A stretch of DNA of 64,000 nt from NCBI RefSeq assembly GCF_000420525.1, contig NZ_ATVC01000004.1, forward strand, positions 25,363-89,362. Reading direction: 5' to 3'. The DNA comes from Aquaspirillum serpens DSM 68 (lineage in GTDB: Bacteria > Pseudomonadota > Gammaproteobacteria > Burkholderiales > Aquaspirillaceae). Numbering within the stretch: the stretch's first letter is position 1; the number at the start of each line of letters is the position of its first letter. The notes under the pieces were generated by a model. That model was not told the origin of the DNA. It worked only from the letters and a program-made list of their open reading frames with translations, and ran no database searches. The translations under genes were made by a program, and so were the position numbers. Positions 49,611-59,696 of the stretch are shown here, one piece after another.

Positions 49611-50152
49611 ACACACACTACACCGCCACCGCAAAGACACTCCATTGGCTGATGGCTGTGCTCTTGCTCGGCACGCTCTCGGTGGGTTGGTATATGACCG
49701 ATTTGGCATTATCACCACTCAAACTACAGCTGTATTCATGGCATAAATGGGCTGGCGTCACAGCATGGTGGTTGTTGCTATTGCGGCTAATCTGGCGGCA
49801 CCGCCATCCACCGCCCCCCTTACCCGACACCATGCCGGCCATGCAACAAACGCTCGCCCATGCTGGTCATCTGCTGTTGTATCTGTTGATGTTCAGTATT
49901 CCTGTCTCGGGCTGGTTAATGAGCTCGGCCAAAGGGTTTCAAACGGTTTATTTTGGGGTGTTGCCGTTACCAGATGTGATTGAGAAAAGTGAATCGGTTG
50001 CTGACATGTTGGGCAACTTACATGGTCTGCTCAATCTGCTGTTGCTGGCGGTGCTCGCAGCCCATATTGCGGCAGCACTGAAACATCATTTTATTGACCG
50101 CGATGCCATCTTGCGTCGCATGTTGCCCAATTTTGGAAAGAAAATATCATGA
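49607..50152 (+). CDS. Cytochrome b561
   Basis: 181 aa, four membrane helices with heme-ligand histidines (ATAKTLHWLMA, LYSWHKWAGV, HAGHLLLYLLM, NLHGLLNLLL). Members oxidise quinol or pass electrons from superoxide. It overlaps both neighbours by ATGA; pairing with YceI is a well-known combination. Start 49607 gives the family N-terminus; an upstream ATG at 49565 is inside the dioxygenase gene. Confidence 0.94.
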   Translation: MNTHYTATAKTLHWLMAVLLLGTLSVGWYMTDLALSPLKLQLYSWHKWAGVTAWWLLLLRLIWRHRHPPPPLPDTMPAMQQTLAHAGHLLLYLLMFSIPVSGWLMSSAKGFQTVYFGVLPLPDVIEKSESVADMLGNLHGLLNLLLLAVLAAHIAAALKHHFIDRDAILRRMLPNFGKKIS

Positions 50153-50700
50153 AAAAAGCGTTGTTTACCGTGTTATTCAGCAGTGTCGTTGCCAGCGCTG
50201 CCTATGCCGCGCCGTACACACAAATTGACAGCAGCAAAAGCCGAGTTGAATTTGGCTATCGTCAAATGGGCGTTGGTATGCAAGGTCATTTCAAACGGGT
50301 ACAAGCCCAATTACAACTCGACCCAGCACAGCCGCAGTCAGCAAAAGCACAGATTGATATTGACCTGAACAGTATCGACACCGGCTCGGCTGAAGCCAAT
50401 CAAGAAGTCGCTGGCAAAGCGTGGTTTGATAGTAAAACCTACCCCACAGCACGTTTCATCAGTAAAGAAGTCAAAGCGGTGGGGCCACAGCAATATCAGG
50501 TCAGCGGTACTTTGACCATCAAAGGGCGCAGTCAGCCGATTGTTGCCGCTGCCTCACTCACCCCCCAAGGCAATCAAGCCCTGATTAAAGGCAAATTCCG
50601 TTTCAAACGGTCGGATTTTGCGATTGGCGAAGGCGTGTGGGCCAACTTTGACACCGTCGCCAATGAAATCGATGTGCAATTTCAGTTTCTTGCCAAATAA
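50149..50700 (+). CDS. YceI-family periplasmic lipid-binding protein (first copy)
   Basis: 183 aa with a signal peptide (ASAAYA-AP). The YceI lipocalin-like barrel includes YTQIDSSKSRVEFGYRQMG and GTLTIKGRSQPIV; structural relatives bind polyprenyl quinones. Start codon overlaps the cytochrome b561 stop (ATGA), which implies a joint electron-transfer or quinone role. Confidence 0.92.
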   Translation: MKKALFTVLFSSVVASAAYAAPYTQIDSSKSRVEFGYRQMGVGMQGHFKRVQAQLQLDPAQPQSAKAQIDIDLNSIDTGSAEANQEVAGKAWFDSKTYPTARFISKEVKAVGPQQYQVSGTLTIKGRSQPIVAAASLTPQGNQALIKGKFRFKRSDFAIGEGVWANFDTVANEIDVQFQFLAK

Positions 50701-50730
50701 CTCTGTTGTTTTTTTCTTAGGAGATGTTCC

Positions 50731-51309
50731 ATGTTATCCATGCGCCGTTTAGCTGCTGTCTTAGCCTTGAGCACTGTCATCACTGCCCCTGCTTTTGCTG
50801 CCCCCGAAACCTATGTGATTGATAACAGCCACACCTTTCCGCGTTTTTCCTACAGCCATTTTGGCTATTCCACCCAAGTGAGCCGGTTTAATAAAACCAC
50901 CGGTACCATTTCGTGGGACAAGGCAAAAAAACAGGGGAGCGTGGATATCACGATTGATATGAAGTCCGTGGACACCGGTTTTTCTGTGTTTGATGAGCAT
51001 ATCCAAGGCGAGGATTTCTTAGATACCGCCCGTCATCCACAAGCCAAATTCACTTCTAGTAAAGTGGTGTTTGAAGGGGATAAACCAGTTGCTATCGAAG
51101 GCAAACTGACGATTAAAGGCGTAACCAAACCTGTAACCTTAAAAGTCACCTCGTTCCACGCCATGCCACACCCGATGCTGAAAAAAGACGCTATTGGTGC
51201 TAATGCCACCACCACCATCAAGCGCTCGGAATTTAATGCAGGGAAGTATGCCCCACACGTTGGAGACGAAGTGCAAATTGATATCGCGGTTGAAGCGATC
51301 AAACAGTAA
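50731..51309 (+). CDS. YceI-family periplasmic lipid-binding protein (second copy)
   Basis: 192 aa with a signal peptide (TAPAFA-AP). YVIDNSHTFPRFSYSHFGYS, DEHIQGEDFLDTARHP and GKLTIKGVTKPVTL are classic YceI. It differs clearly from the first copy, so this is an old duplication. TTAGGAG precedes the start, 30 nt after the first copy. Its end overlaps the convergent pseudouridine synthase by 11 nt. Confidence 0.94.
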   Translation: MLSMRRLAAVLALSTVITAPAFAAPETYVIDNSHTFPRFSYSHFGYSTQVSRFNKTTGTISWDKAKKQGSVDITIDMKSVDTGFSVFDEHIQGEDFLDTARHPQAKFTSSKVVFEGDKPVAIEGKLTIKGVTKPVTLKVTSFHAMPHPMLKKDAIGANATTTIKRSEFNAGKYAPHVGDEVQIDIAVEAIKQ

Positions 51310-52015
51310 GCGGCCACGGGCCACTAAACTCACTGCCAAAGCGGAGATAGGCTTGTTCTGCGGCGGCAGTGAGAAAGCGTTGACCGAAGTTAGGCGGGCA
51401 GGTGTAGCAGTAGGCTTGCCCCCCACAACGAAAAGCCAGTGTTACAGCATGTAAGTAACCACGGTCTGCCGGCGGTGAATGAGGGTGGTAACGGAGATCA
51501 CCCAAAATCGGCGCACCCAGACTTTTCAGCGCCACGCGGATTTGATGCGTACGTCCCGAATGGGGCCGCAGCAGAAAGAAACGACCGCCTAAGCCATCAC
51601 CAGCAGAGACAAATTCTGTGATAGCCGGATGTTGCCGTGACAGCGTGAGTTTCCAACTTCCATTGCGCGCTGCCACCATATCGCCCACCACCTTGCCTTG
51701 TTTCTTTTTTGGTTGACGATCAGACAGCGCCAGATAGCGTTTTTCAATCCGGTGTTCAGCGAATTGCTGCCCCAACTCCCGCGCTGCCGTAGCATGACGC
51801 GCAATCAGCAATAACCCCGAGGTGAGCGTATCAAGACGATGCACCGCAAATAGCGGAGCGTCTTCGCCCAACACTTGGCGTAATAATGGAAACAGCGCAG
51901 GGGCGGCTTCATGTTGATGAAATGACAAACCCGCCGGTTTATCTAACAGCACAAAATCCGCCGTCTGCGCCACAATCCGCTGCGCCAGCGCCTCAGCGGT
52001 TAAGGATAGAACCAC
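51299..52015 (-). CDS. RluA-family RNA pseudouridine synthase
   Basis: 238 aa. The catalytic Asp is in AVHRLDTLTSGLLL, followed by KRYLALSD and RPHSGRTHQIRVAL. There is no S4 domain. Its RNA target cannot be told from sequence. Overlaps the DUF3426 gene by 16 nt, as last member of the leftward aroQ-acc operon. Confidence 0.9.
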   Translation of the reverse strand: MVLSLTAEALAQRIVAQTADFVLLDKPAGLSFHQHEAAPALFPLLRQVLGEDAPLFAVHRLDTLTSGLLLIARHATAARELGQQFAEHRIEKRYLALSDRQPKKKQGKVVGDMVAARNGSWKLTLSRQHPAITEFVSAGDGLGGRFFLLRPHSGRTHQIRVALKSLGAPILGDLRYHPHSPPADRGYLHAVTLAFRCGGQAYCYTCPPNFGQRFLTAAAEQAYLRFGSEFSGPWPLTV

Positions 52016-53430
52016 AGCAGGCTATATCCCGACGATTTCAACTGACCTAAATCTAAGTGCATCAACACTTTGACTTCACTACTGCCATTAAATTGTTGCA
52101 GTTTGAAATCGGTTTCCGATAGATATTGCTCTGGTGTGAAGACTCGCCGCGCCAGCAAATGATCCTCCCCATCTTTTAAACTCACTTCTAAATGAGGATA
52201 AGATTGTGGATACGGCGCATGGTTACGCAAAGTGGCCGAGAGCTGCACCAAATTGGGATGATCGGGCACAAAAGTCAGTTCCGACCACTCGGTGCGTAAA
52301 AACTCAGCTTTCTGCGGCAACGGCACATCACAGCCAAAACCGGAACAAAGGCTTTCTAATACTGGCCGTGCCCCCGGCACCTCCGCGCCCAACTCAGTGC
52401 GATAGAGATAGGCCATTTGTGCCATCAAAGCGGCAGTCGCCACCATGCTACCACCCAGCCACAACCACGACAGCGCAGCCGATTGTGATTTTTTCTTGGT
52501 TAAAGGCGGTGGAGGGATTTCCGCAAAGGGATCGGCTGTAAATGCTGGATGACCGAATGGAAACGAATCGAGATTATCGGGGGGCGGTGGCTCATCGATA
52601 ATTTCCTCACGATTAGGATGACGGCGGCTCGATTGAGCATTGGCCTGTGAGCTTAACGACACTTTGGCGTCGTCATCGTCTTCATCATCAAAAGGAATGA
52701 TTGGCGCCATCGGTGCCATCTCTGGATTTTTACCCAAAGCGGCATTGAAACTATCACCAAAACTCGGCTCAAGACGTTCATCAAAAGCCGCTGCCGGCGC
52801 TGGTGCTGGTTTAGCAGCAACAGGTTCGGGTTCGACCACCGGCGGTGGTGGTGCCACCGGCGCAGGGGCAGGTGGAGGCGGCGGTGGTGGAACCGGAGGG
52901 GCGGCTGCGGGGGGCGGTGGTGCCACGGGTGCGGGTGTGGCAACCGGCGCAGGTGCCGCTGCTGCTGCGGGTTTCCCCACATCCGGCAACATATCAAACT
53001 CAGGCAAAGTGAGATCAAACTCGGCATTAAAGCGGTCGATGTCCTGATCACTCGGCAACACGGGCTTGCCAACTGCGGGTTGATCGTCGGCGGTGAGTTT
53101 GGCCGGTTTTTGGTTTAACGCTTGCCGTGCTTTTTCGGCATCTGCCAACACTTTAGCCAAGTGCTCGGCTTCACGCGCCATATTGGCACTGTCTGCCGGC
53201 GGTAATACTGAGTCTGGCTGCGGTGTAGGTGCAGGACGTGGCGAGGGGGCAGGCGCCGGTTCTGGTGTGGGCGCTGGTGTGCTCACCACGGAGTCAGATT
53301 TTAATGATTGCCGAGCGTCAAACACCTGTTGGCATTTACCGCAGCGCACCTGTCCACCGTAGGCATCCAGATGGGCATCGGTCAGTCGGAAGCGGGTTTG
53401 GCAATGAGGGCACTGGGTAATATAAGCCAT
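52000..53430 (-). CDS. Zinc-ribbon and DUF3426 membrane protein
   Basis: 476 aa. The N-terminal MJ0042 zinc ribbon has two CxxC knuckles (CPHCQTRF and CGKCQQVF). Next is a long Pro/Ala-rich, probably disordered region (about 48-330, with a run of Pro/Ala/Val near 165-215), one membrane helix (about 330-352), and the DUF3426 domain. Function unknown. The gene follows prmA as in many betaproteobacteria. The composition of the middle section produces long false open frames on the other strand. Confidence 0.9.
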   Translation of the reverse strand: MAYITQCPHCQTRFRLTDAHLDAYGGQVRCGKCQQVFDARQSLKSDSVVSTPAPTPEPAPAPSPRPAPTPQPDSVLPPADSANMAREAEHLAKVLADAEKARQALNQKPAKLTADDQPAVGKPVLPSDQDIDRFNAEFDLTLPEFDMLPDVGKPAAAAAPAPVATPAPVAPPPPAAAPPVPPPPPPPAPAPVAPPPPVVEPEPVAAKPAPAPAAAFDERLEPSFGDSFNAALGKNPEMAPMAPIIPFDDEDDDDAKVSLSSQANAQSSRRHPNREEIIDEPPPPDNLDSFPFGHPAFTADPFAEIPPPPLTKKKSQSAALSWLWLGGSMVATAALMAQMAYLYRTELGAEVPGARPVLESLCSGFGCDVPLPQKAEFLRTEWSELTFVPDHPNLVQLSATLRNHAPYPQSYPHLEVSLKDGEDHLLARRVFTPEQYLSETDFKLQQFNGSSEVKVLMHLDLGQLKSSGYSLLWFYP

Positions 53431-53457
53431 GATCTCAGTCTTGCTTGCTACAGAAAA

Positions 53458-54348
53458 TTAACGTCGAACACCAGAGAGACAACTCCAGCCTTCAGAGAAT
53501 ACCGGTTCAGTCATCTCAAACCACTGTGAGTACAGCGCATTCATCTCGTCGGCTTGTTCTTGCAAAATCCCCGACAACACAATACGCCCCCCTTTCACGG
53601 TATGAGAGGCCAATAAATCGCCCAACATCCGTAACGGGTTCGCCAAAATATTGGCAATCACCACATCGGTTTGGATGGCCGGTAAAGCGTCGGGTAGGCA
53701 AAACGAAGCCGTTACCGCATTTTGTGCGGCATTATCGCCACTGGCCTGAATCGCTTGAGGGTCGATATCCACCCCCCACGCTTGGGCCGCGCCGAGTTTC
53801 AAGGCGGCAATCGCCAAGATACCCGAACCACAACCATAGTCGAGCACTGTTTCGCCGCCGTGTAGCTCACGGTCTAACCATTCTAAACACAGGCGGGTGG
53901 TAGGGTGGCTTCCTGTTCCAAAGGCCAAACCGGGGTCTAAGACTAAATTGACTGCCTCTGGTGAGGGGGCTTCGTGCCAACTGGGGGTAATCCACAACCG
54001 ATCAGAAATACGAATCGGATCGAATTGTGCTTGTGTGGCACGCACCCAGTCTTGTTCTTGCAGATGCTCGACTTCCCAAGCTGTCGGTGCCGGAATGCCA
54101 CAGCTGGCAGCAGCAGCGGCAATCGGGGCAGCAACATCAGCGTCTGCGGCAAATAACACCACTAACCGGCTATGAGTCCACAGCTGGTCAACCGGTTCGC
54201 CGGGTTCGCCAAAAATCGGCTGTTCTTGTTCGGTACCCGCAAAGGCATCTTCAATCGCAGCAGACAAGGCACCCTGTTCCATCAAAGCATCAGTTAGCGC
54301 CTCGGCAACTCCGGAGGGCACGTCAATGCGGATTTGTTGCCAACTCAT
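53458..54348 (-). CDS. prmA: Ribosomal protein L11 methyltransferase
   Basis: 296 aa. S-adenosylmethionine motif [29 protein letters not shown] upstream of it, and [11 protein letters not shown] after. The N-terminal substrate-recognition domain starts [11 protein letters not shown]. Overlaps the accC stop by 4 nt. Confidence 0.97.
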   Translation of the reverse strand: MSWQQIRIDVPSGVAEALTDALMEQGALSAAIEDAFAGTEQEQPIFGEPGEPVDQLWTHSRLVVLFAADADVAAPIAAAAASCGIPAPTAWEVEHLQEQDWVRATQAQFDPIRISDRLWITPSWHEAPSPEAVNLVLDPGLAFGTGSHPTTRLCLEWLDRELHGGETVLDYGCGSGILAIAALKLGAAQAWGVDIDPQAIQASGDNAAQNAVTASFCLPDALPAIQTDVVIANILANPLRMLGDLLASHTVKGGRIVLSGILQEQADEMNALYSQWFEMTEPVFSEGWSCLSGVRR

Positions 54349-55703
54349 TGCGGCGCCTTTTTCAACTGGGATAAGCGTTCTTCCAGATAGTGGATACTGG
54401 TGCCACCGCGTTGGAAGGCGCTGTCCATAAATAACTCTTGATGCAGCGGAATGTTGGTTTTAATCCCCGTGATAGCCATTTCAGACAGGGCAACACGCAT
54501 TCTCGCCATCGCTTGCTCGCGGGTATCACCATAAGAAATCAGCTTACCGACCATCGAGTCGTAATGTGGCGGCACCACATAGCCTTGATAGATATGCGAG
54601 TCGATGCGAATTCCAGGGCCACCGGCGGGGTGGTAGCTTTCAATCCGGCCGGGGCTTGGAATGAAATTAAATGGGTCTTCAGCGTTAATCCGACATTCCA
54701 TCGAATGGCCTTTGAGCTTCACTTGCTCTTGCGAGTAACGCAACTTTTCGCCAGCGGCAATGCGGATTTGTTCTTGCACAATATCAATGCCCGTAATCAG
54801 TTCGGTCACAGGGTGTTCCACCTGAACACGGGTATTCATTTCGATAAAGTAGAACTCGCCATTTTCAAACAAGAATTCAAAGGTACCAGCACCACGGTAA
54901 CTGATGCGGCGGCATGCCTCGGCACAGACCTTACCGATATGGCGGCGTTGTTCGTCTGTGATACCGGGGGCAGGCGCTTCTTCGATGATTTTTTGATGAC
55001 GGCGCTGCATCGAACAATCACGCTCACCGAGGAAAATCGCATTGCCATACTCATCCGCCAACACTTGAATTTCAATGTGGCGAGGGTTGGCGAGGTATTT
55101 CTCCATATACACCGTTGGATTACCAAAGGCGGCGCCGGCTTCGGTGCGGGTCATGTTGACCGAGTTCAATAACGAGGCTTCAGAATGCACCACACGCATG
55201 CCACGGCCACCGCCACCACCGGCAGCTTTGATAATCACCGGAAAACCAATTTTGCGCGCCATTTTGACAATCGTGGCAGGGTCATCCGGTAGGGCACCAT
55301 CAGAACCTGGCACACATGGCACACCAGCATCAATCATGGCTTGTTTGGCGCACACCTTGTCGCCCATCAAGCGGATGGTGTCGGGGCGAGGACCAATAAA
55401 GACAAAGCCAGATTGTTCAACGCGCTCGGCAAAGTCAGCGTTTTCGGAAAGGAAGCCATAGCCGGGGTGAATCGCTTGGGCATCGGTTACCTCGGCAGCA
55501 GCAATCAAAGCGGGAACATTCAAATAGCTTTGTGCCGAAGGGGCGGGGCCAATACACACCGATTCGTCAGACAACTTGACATATTTTGCCTCGCGGTCGG
55601 CCTCGGAATGGACAACCACAGTTTTGATGCCCATTTCGCGACAAGCACGCTGAATACGCAGGGCAATTTCGCCGCGATTGGCGATGAGAATTTTTTCGAA
55701 CAT
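54345..55703 (-). CDS. accC: Acetyl-CoA carboxylase, biotin carboxylase subunit
   Basis: 452 aa ATP-grasp enzyme that carboxylates biotin on Acc[46 protein letters not shown] and [14 protein letters not shown] are diagnostic. 75 nt downstream of accB in the leftward operon. Confidence 0.98.
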   Translation of the reverse strand: MFEKILIANRGEIALRIQRACREMGIKTVVVHSEADREAKYVKLSDESVCIGPAPSAQSYLNVPALIAAAEVTDAQAIHPGYGFLSENADFAERVEQSGFVFIGPRPDTIRLMGDKVCAKQAMIDAGVPCVPGSDGALPDDPATIVKMARKIGFPVIIKAAGGGGGRGMRVVHSEASLLNSVNMTRTEAGAAFGNPTVYMEKYLANPRHIEIQVLADEYGNAIFLGERDCSMQRRHQKIIEEAPAPGITDEQRRHIGKVCAEACRRISYRGAGTFEFLFENGEFYFIEMNTRVQVEHPVTELITGIDIVQEQIRIAAGEKLRYSQEQVKLKGHSMECRINAEDPFNFIPSPGRIESYHPAGGPGIRIDSHIYQGYVVPPHYDSMVGKLISYGDTREQAMARMRVALSEMAITGIKTNIPLHQELFMDSAFQRGGTSIHYLEERLSQLKKAPQ

Positions 55704-55778
55704 GGCGGAAGTCGTATCAAGTAAGGATCGTAATGCAAAAGGAAAACGGGGTGGGGACCCCGTTCAGACTGGCTTGAT

Positions 55779-56243
55779 TTACTCGATGACGAACAACGGT
55801 TCGCCATATTCGACCGGTTGGCCGTTATCAATCAAGATCGCTTTGACGACACCAGCGCGATCGGATTCAATTTCATTCATTAATTTCATGGCTTCGATGA
55901 TACAGAGGGTGTCACCGATATTCACCGACTGTCCGACTTCAACAAACGGTTTGGAGTTAGGATTGGCCGAGCGATAGAACGTCCCCACCATTGGAGACTT
56001 CACCAAGGTTTTATCATCGCGTGCCGGCGCTGCCGCTGGGGCAGGTGTGACAGGCGTGGCGGCAACAGGGGCAGCCGCAACGGCCACTTGTTGTGCCATG
56101 GGCTGGGGTGCGTAGTAGGTGGTCTGCCCGCCTGCTTGCACGCGGGTAATTCGCACTTTCTCTTCGCCCTCTGTCACTTCAAGTTCAGCAATGCCAGACT
56201 CTTCGACGAGGTCGATCAATTTTTTCAGTTTACGCAGATCCAT
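55779..56243 (-). CDS. accB: Acetyl-CoA carboxylase biotin carboxyl carrier protein
   Basis: 154 aa. The C-terminal biotinyl domain has K120 in [13 protein letters not shown]. The N-terminal helical part ([16 protein letters not shown]) is joined by an Ala/Pro linker. Lies between aroQ and accC. Confidence 0.98.
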   Translation of the reverse strand: MDLRKLKKLIDLVEESGIAELEVTEGEEKVRITRVQAGGQTTYYAPQPMAQQVAVAAAPVAATPVTPAPAAAPARDDKTLVKSPMVGTFYRSANPNSKPFVEVGQSVNIGDTLCIIEAMKLMNEIESDRAGVVKAILIDNGQPVEYGEPLFVIE

Positions 56244-56291
56244 GGTGATCCTTGGGTAGAGGCGAGGGCCGAGTGTCAGCCGTGTGGCAAA

Positions 56292-56768
56292 TCAGCGCTG
56301 TCGCAGACGAGCGAGCGCCGCATCCAGTGCCAATTCATAGCCCTGTGCCCCTAAGCCACAAATCACCCCTACCGCTAAATCGGAAAAGTAGGAATGATGG
56401 CGAAAGGGTTCACGGGCGTGAACATTGGATAGATGAACTTCGATGAAGGGAATGCTGACTGCAGCAAGCGCATCGCGCAATGCCACACTGGTATGAGTAA
56501 AGGCCGCCGGGTTGATCAGGATGAAGTCCGTGCCGTCAGTACGTGCGGCATGAATGCGCTCGATCAGCACATATTCGGCGTTGCTCTGTAGCGTGTCGCA
56601 GGCAAAGCCTGCCGCTTGGCAACGTGCAATAAGCCGGGCATTGATGGCATCGAGCGTGTCCGCTCCATAGTGTTGTGGTTCCCGCGTCCCCAACAGGTTG
56701 AGGTTTGGGCCATGCAAGACCAGAATACGCGATTGTGACGGCATGTCGGGCGCTTCGGTGGATTTCAT
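56292..56768 (-). CDS. aroQ: Type II 3-dehydroquinate dehydratase
   Basis: 158 aa shikimate-pathway enzyme. [18 protein letters not shown] (catalytic Tyr), [17 protein letters not shown] and [17 protein letters not shown] mark the active site. The start may be ATG 56768 or 56744 ([10 protein letters not shown]). First gene of the aroQ-accB-accC-prmA operon; divergent from queA across 145 bp. Confidence 0.97.
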   Translation of the reverse strand: MKSTEAPDMPSQSRILVLHGPNLNLLGTREPQHYGADTLDAINARLIARCQAAGFACDTLQSNAEYVLIERIHAARTDGTDFILINPAAFTHTSVALRDALAAVSIPFIEVHLSNVHAREPFRHHSYFSDLAVGVICGLGAQGYELALDAALARLRQR

Positions 56769-56876
56769 GTAGCGATTTTGCGTTAAAGTTTTACGAACTG
56801 TCTAGTATTGTACGCTATTTGTTTGCGATTTACCCAAATGTAATGTTGCAGCGCATCGGCCGCGAAGCCGCGCCAC

Positions 56877-56885
56877 TGCTATAAT
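56877..56885 (+). promoter_or_regulatory. Extended -10 promoter candidate for queA
   Basis: TGCTATAAT is an exact extended -10 element (TGnTATAAT) 28 nt before the start codon. There is no good -35, as usual for extended -10 promoters. Confidence 0.5.
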
Positions 56886-56913
56886 CGAGGCCTACTTTTT
56901 TCTTGTTTGCGCC

Positions 56914-57972
56914 ATGCACATCTCTGAATTCGATTACGACCTTCCTGAAGCCCTGATTGCACAACATCCGCCGACAGAGCGTGGCGGAAGCCGCTTATTG
57001 TCTGTTCCACAAGGCGCACTATCCGACCACCGTTTCACTGACCTGCCGTCCTTTTTGCAAGCAGGTGATGTGTTAGTGATGAATGATACTCGGGTGATGA
57101 AAGCGCGTTTGTTTGGCGAGAAAGCCAGCGGCGGCAAAATCGAGGCTTTGGTTGAACGAGTGTTAGACTCGCACACTGTCTTAGCGCATATTCGTTCCTC
57201 AAAATCGCCAAAAGTCGGCAGCCACTTGCACTTTCAAGGCGGCTGGCAGGCAGAAATGCAGCAACGAGTGGGTGAGTTATTCCAACTGCGCTTTGCCGGT
57301 GAAGAAGATATCTACCACATCTTAGAACAATCGGGACGTCTGCCTCTGCCACCTTATATCGAGCGTACCCCCGATGGCGACGATGAAAGCCGTTATCAAA
57401 CCGTGTTTGCCCGTGAACAAGGCGCCGTGGCCGCACCGACCGCTGGTTTACACTTTACTGAAGCGTTGTTGGCGCAATTAGCAGCGCAAGGTGTCAAACT
57501 GTGCTGGATCACCCTGCATGTCGGCGCAGGAACCTTTCAACCCGTACGAGTCGAAGACATCACACAACACCATATGCACAGTGAGTGTTACCACATTCCA
57601 AGTGAAACGGTGGCAACTATTGCCGAGGCGAAACAAGCGGGCAAGCGAGTGATTGCTGTTGGAACAACCTCGTTGCGCGCTCTTGAATCGGCGGCCCGTG
57701 ATGGTGTGTTGTGCAGTGGCCGCAGTGAAACCGATATTTTTATTACCCCCGGCTTTGGTTTCCGTGTGGTGGATACCTTGTTAACCAACTTCCACCTACC
57801 GAAATCAACTTTGTTGATGTTGGTCTCTGCTTTTGCAGGGATCTCGACTATTCGGCAGGCCTATCAGCATGCAGTAGCGGCAGAATATCGCTTCTTTAGC
57901 TATGGCGATGCCATGTTGTTACAACGCTGTGCCGATGCCGCCCATCCAGATTGTTTGCAGTATCGTCCTTAA
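56914..57972 (+). CDS. queA: S-adenosylmethionine:tRNA ribosyltransferase-isomerase
   Basis: 352 aa. Makes epoxyqueuosine in t[46 protein letters not shown] and [13 protein letters not shown] are family motifs. Start followed from the extended -10 promoter. GluQ, which modifies queuosine further in tRNA(Asp), is also in this window. Tgt is not adjacent. Confidence 0.97.
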   Translation: MHISEFDYDLPEALIAQHPPTERGGSRLLSVPQGALSDHRFTDLPSFLQAGDVLVMNDTRVMKARLFGEKASGGKIEALVERVLDSHTVLAHIRSSKSPKVGSHLHFQGGWQAEMQQRVGELFQLRFAGEEDIYHILEQSGRLPLPPYIERTPDGDDESRYQTVFAREQGAVAAPTAGLHFTEALLAQLAAQGVKLCWITLHVGAGTFQPVRVEDITQHHMHSECYHIPSETVATIAEAKQAGKRVIAVGTTSLRALESAARDGVLCSGRSETDIFITPGFGFRVVDTLLTNFHLPKSTLLMLVSAFAGISTIRQAYQHAVAAEYRFFSYGDAMLLQRCADAAHPDCLQYRP

Positions 57973-57980
57973 GGATTGCA

Positions 57981-58346
57981 ATGATGTCATCCTCATGTTT
58001 CCCGACCGAAATCGTGCTACAAAAAACGGCACGCCAACTGCGCGTGGTGTTTTCTGATGGCGCACAATTTGCATTGCCCTGTGAATATCTGCGGGTTTAT
58101 TCGCCTTCGGCAGAAGTACGTGGTCATGGCGTGGGGCAAGAAGTGCTACAAATCGGCAAGCGCGATGTCAATATCGTGGCAGTGGAGCCTGTAGGACAGT
58201 ACGCAGTGAAATTGGTCTTTTCAGACGGCCATGACAGTGGTTTGTACGATTGGGACTATCTCTATCGCCTTGGTCAACACCAAGCCGACTATTGGCAACA
58301 ATATCTCGACCGTTTGGCACAAGCTGGTGCCAGCCGTGATGCCTAA
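57981..58346 (+). CDS. DUF971 (gamma-butyrobetaine hydroxylase N-terminal-like) protein
   Basis: 121 aa. Matches the small DUF971 fold: LRVVFSDGAQFALPCEYLRV, VEPVGQYAVKLVFSDGHDSG and YDWDYLYRLG. Zinc or iron-sulfur related roles have been suggested for the fold, but none is established here. The start at 57981 follows AAGGA; an ATG at 57951 lies in queA. It precedes ubiE by 21 nt. Confidence 0.9.
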   Translation: MMSSSCFPTEIVLQKTARQLRVVFSDGAQFALPCEYLRVYSPSAEVRGHGVGQEVLQIGKRDVNIVAVEPVGQYAVKLVFSDGHDSGLYDWDYLYRLGQHQADYWQQYLDRLAQAGASRDA

Positions 58347-58367
58347 ATTTTTGATGGATAGCTAGCT

Positions 58368-59102
58368 ATGGATAAGCAAACTCACTTTGGCTTCCAAACT
58401 GTGGAAGAATCGCAAAAAGCGCGTAAGGTTGCTGAAGTGTTTCATTCAGTGGCACAAAAATACGATGTGATGAACGATGTCATGTCAGCCGGCATCCACC
58501 GTGTCTGGAAAAAATTCACGCTTGAAACCTCGGGGGTGCGACGTGGACAACGGGTGTTGGATATTGCAGGGGGAACGGGGGATTTATCTCGCGGTTGGCG
58601 TGAACGGGTTGGTGCCGAGGGGGAAGTCTGGTTAACCGATATCAACAGTTCGATGCTCACTGTGGGGCGTGACCGCTTGTTAGATGAAGGCTATGCCCTG
58701 CCAGTGGCTTTATGTGATGCGGAAAAACTGCCTTTCCCCGATCATTACTTTGACTGTGTCAGCGTGGCCTTTGGCTTGCGTAATATGACGCATAAAGAGG
58801 TTGCATTGGCAGAAATGCTGCGCGTGCTTAAGCCGGGGGGGAAAGTTTTGGTGTTAGAGTTTTCCAAAGTGTGGAAACCCCTGACGCCATTTTATGACCT
58901 CTACTCATTTAAGGCCCTGCCGTTGATGGGGAAATGGATCACCGATGATCCTGAAAGTTACCGTTATTTGGCGGAGTCGATTCGGATGCACCCCGACCAA
59001 GCGACTTTAAAAGCCATGATGGAAGAAGTCGGTTTTGTGCGGGTGGACTATCACAATCTCTCTGCTGGTGTCGTTGCCCTACATAAAGGATATAAGCTGT
59101 GA
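58368..59102 (+). CDS. ubiE: Ubiquinone/menaquinone biosynthesis C-methyltransferase
   Basis: 244 aa. [32 protein letters not shown] (SAM site) and [10 protein letters not shown] are UbiE signatures. Start of ubiE-ubiJ-ubiB; stop overlaps the ubiJ start (GTGA). Confidence 0.98.
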   Translation: MDKQTHFGFQTVEESQKARKVAEVFHSVAQKYDVMNDVMSAGIHRVWKKFTLETSGVRRGQRVLDIAGGTGDLSRGWRERVGAEGEVWLTDINSSMLTVGRDRLLDEGYALPVALCDAEKLPFPDHYFDCVSVAFGLRNMTHKEVALAEMLRVLKPGGKVLVLEFSKVWKPLTPFYDLYSFKALPLMGKWITDDPESYRYLAESIRMHPDQATLKAMMEEVGFVRVDYHNLSAGVVALHKGYKL

Positions 59103-59674
59103 TCTCGCTGCCACTTGCTGCGTTTAATCATCTGCTAAAACAACACCCTGAACGTCGTCATGCGCTGGCTGCTTTTGCTGGGCGACGCATTGCTTTGCAG
59201 CTCCCTGTGTTTCAGGTGAGTGGGGTGGTGATGAGTGAGGGGTTTTTGGCACAGGCTCAGGGTGAGCCAGAAGCCCACATTACGCTCAACCCATCGGCGC
59301 TATTTAAGCGCGTTTCTGGACAAACCTTAACCCATCACGATGCTGTTTTAGCTGGAGATCACGATTTAGCGTTAGCAGTGGCAAAAATCCTCGCGGGTCT
59401 ACGTTGGGATCTCAGCGAGGAGTTATCGCACTGGCTGGGCGATGTCCCTGCAAGTCGTATCGAGCGTCGATTACAGCAGGGCTGGCAATATCAAAAAGAC
59501 CTACAACAGCGGCTAGTTGCAAATGTGGTCGAGTATTTACGTGATGAACAGTCGGTATTGGCCAATCAAACGGCAGTACGGGCATGGGGCCGTGAGGTCG
59601 ATGAATTGCGTGATGCCACAGCGCGATTAGAAAAACGTCTCGAGCAACTCGACCGCCGTTTGTCAGATTCTTAA
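59099..59674 (+). CDS. ubiJ: Ubiquinone biosynthesis accessory factor UbiJ
   Basis: 191 aa, GTG start overlapping the ubiE stop. An N-terminal SCP2-like lipid-binding domain ([20 protein letters not shown]) and a C-terminal coiled coil ([20 protein letters not shown]). UbiJ organises the soluble Ubi complex together with UbiK. Confidence 0.93.
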   Translation: MISLPLAAFNHLLKQHPERRHALAAFAGRRIALQLPVFQVSGVVMSEGFLAQAQGEPEAHITLNPSALFKRVSGQTLTHHDAVLAGDHDLALAVAKILAGLRWDLSEELSHWLGDVPASRIERRLQQGWQYQKDLQQRLVANVVEYLRDEQSVLANQTAVRAWGREVDELRDATARLEKRLEQLDRRLSDS

Positions 59675-59696
59675 CCCTTCTCGCCTCGGATCCTGC

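Noticed and set aside
52640..53047. Long Gly/Ala-rich frame on the plus strand
   Set aside because: It is the complement of the Pro/Ala-rich arm of the DUF3426 protein; compositional shadow.
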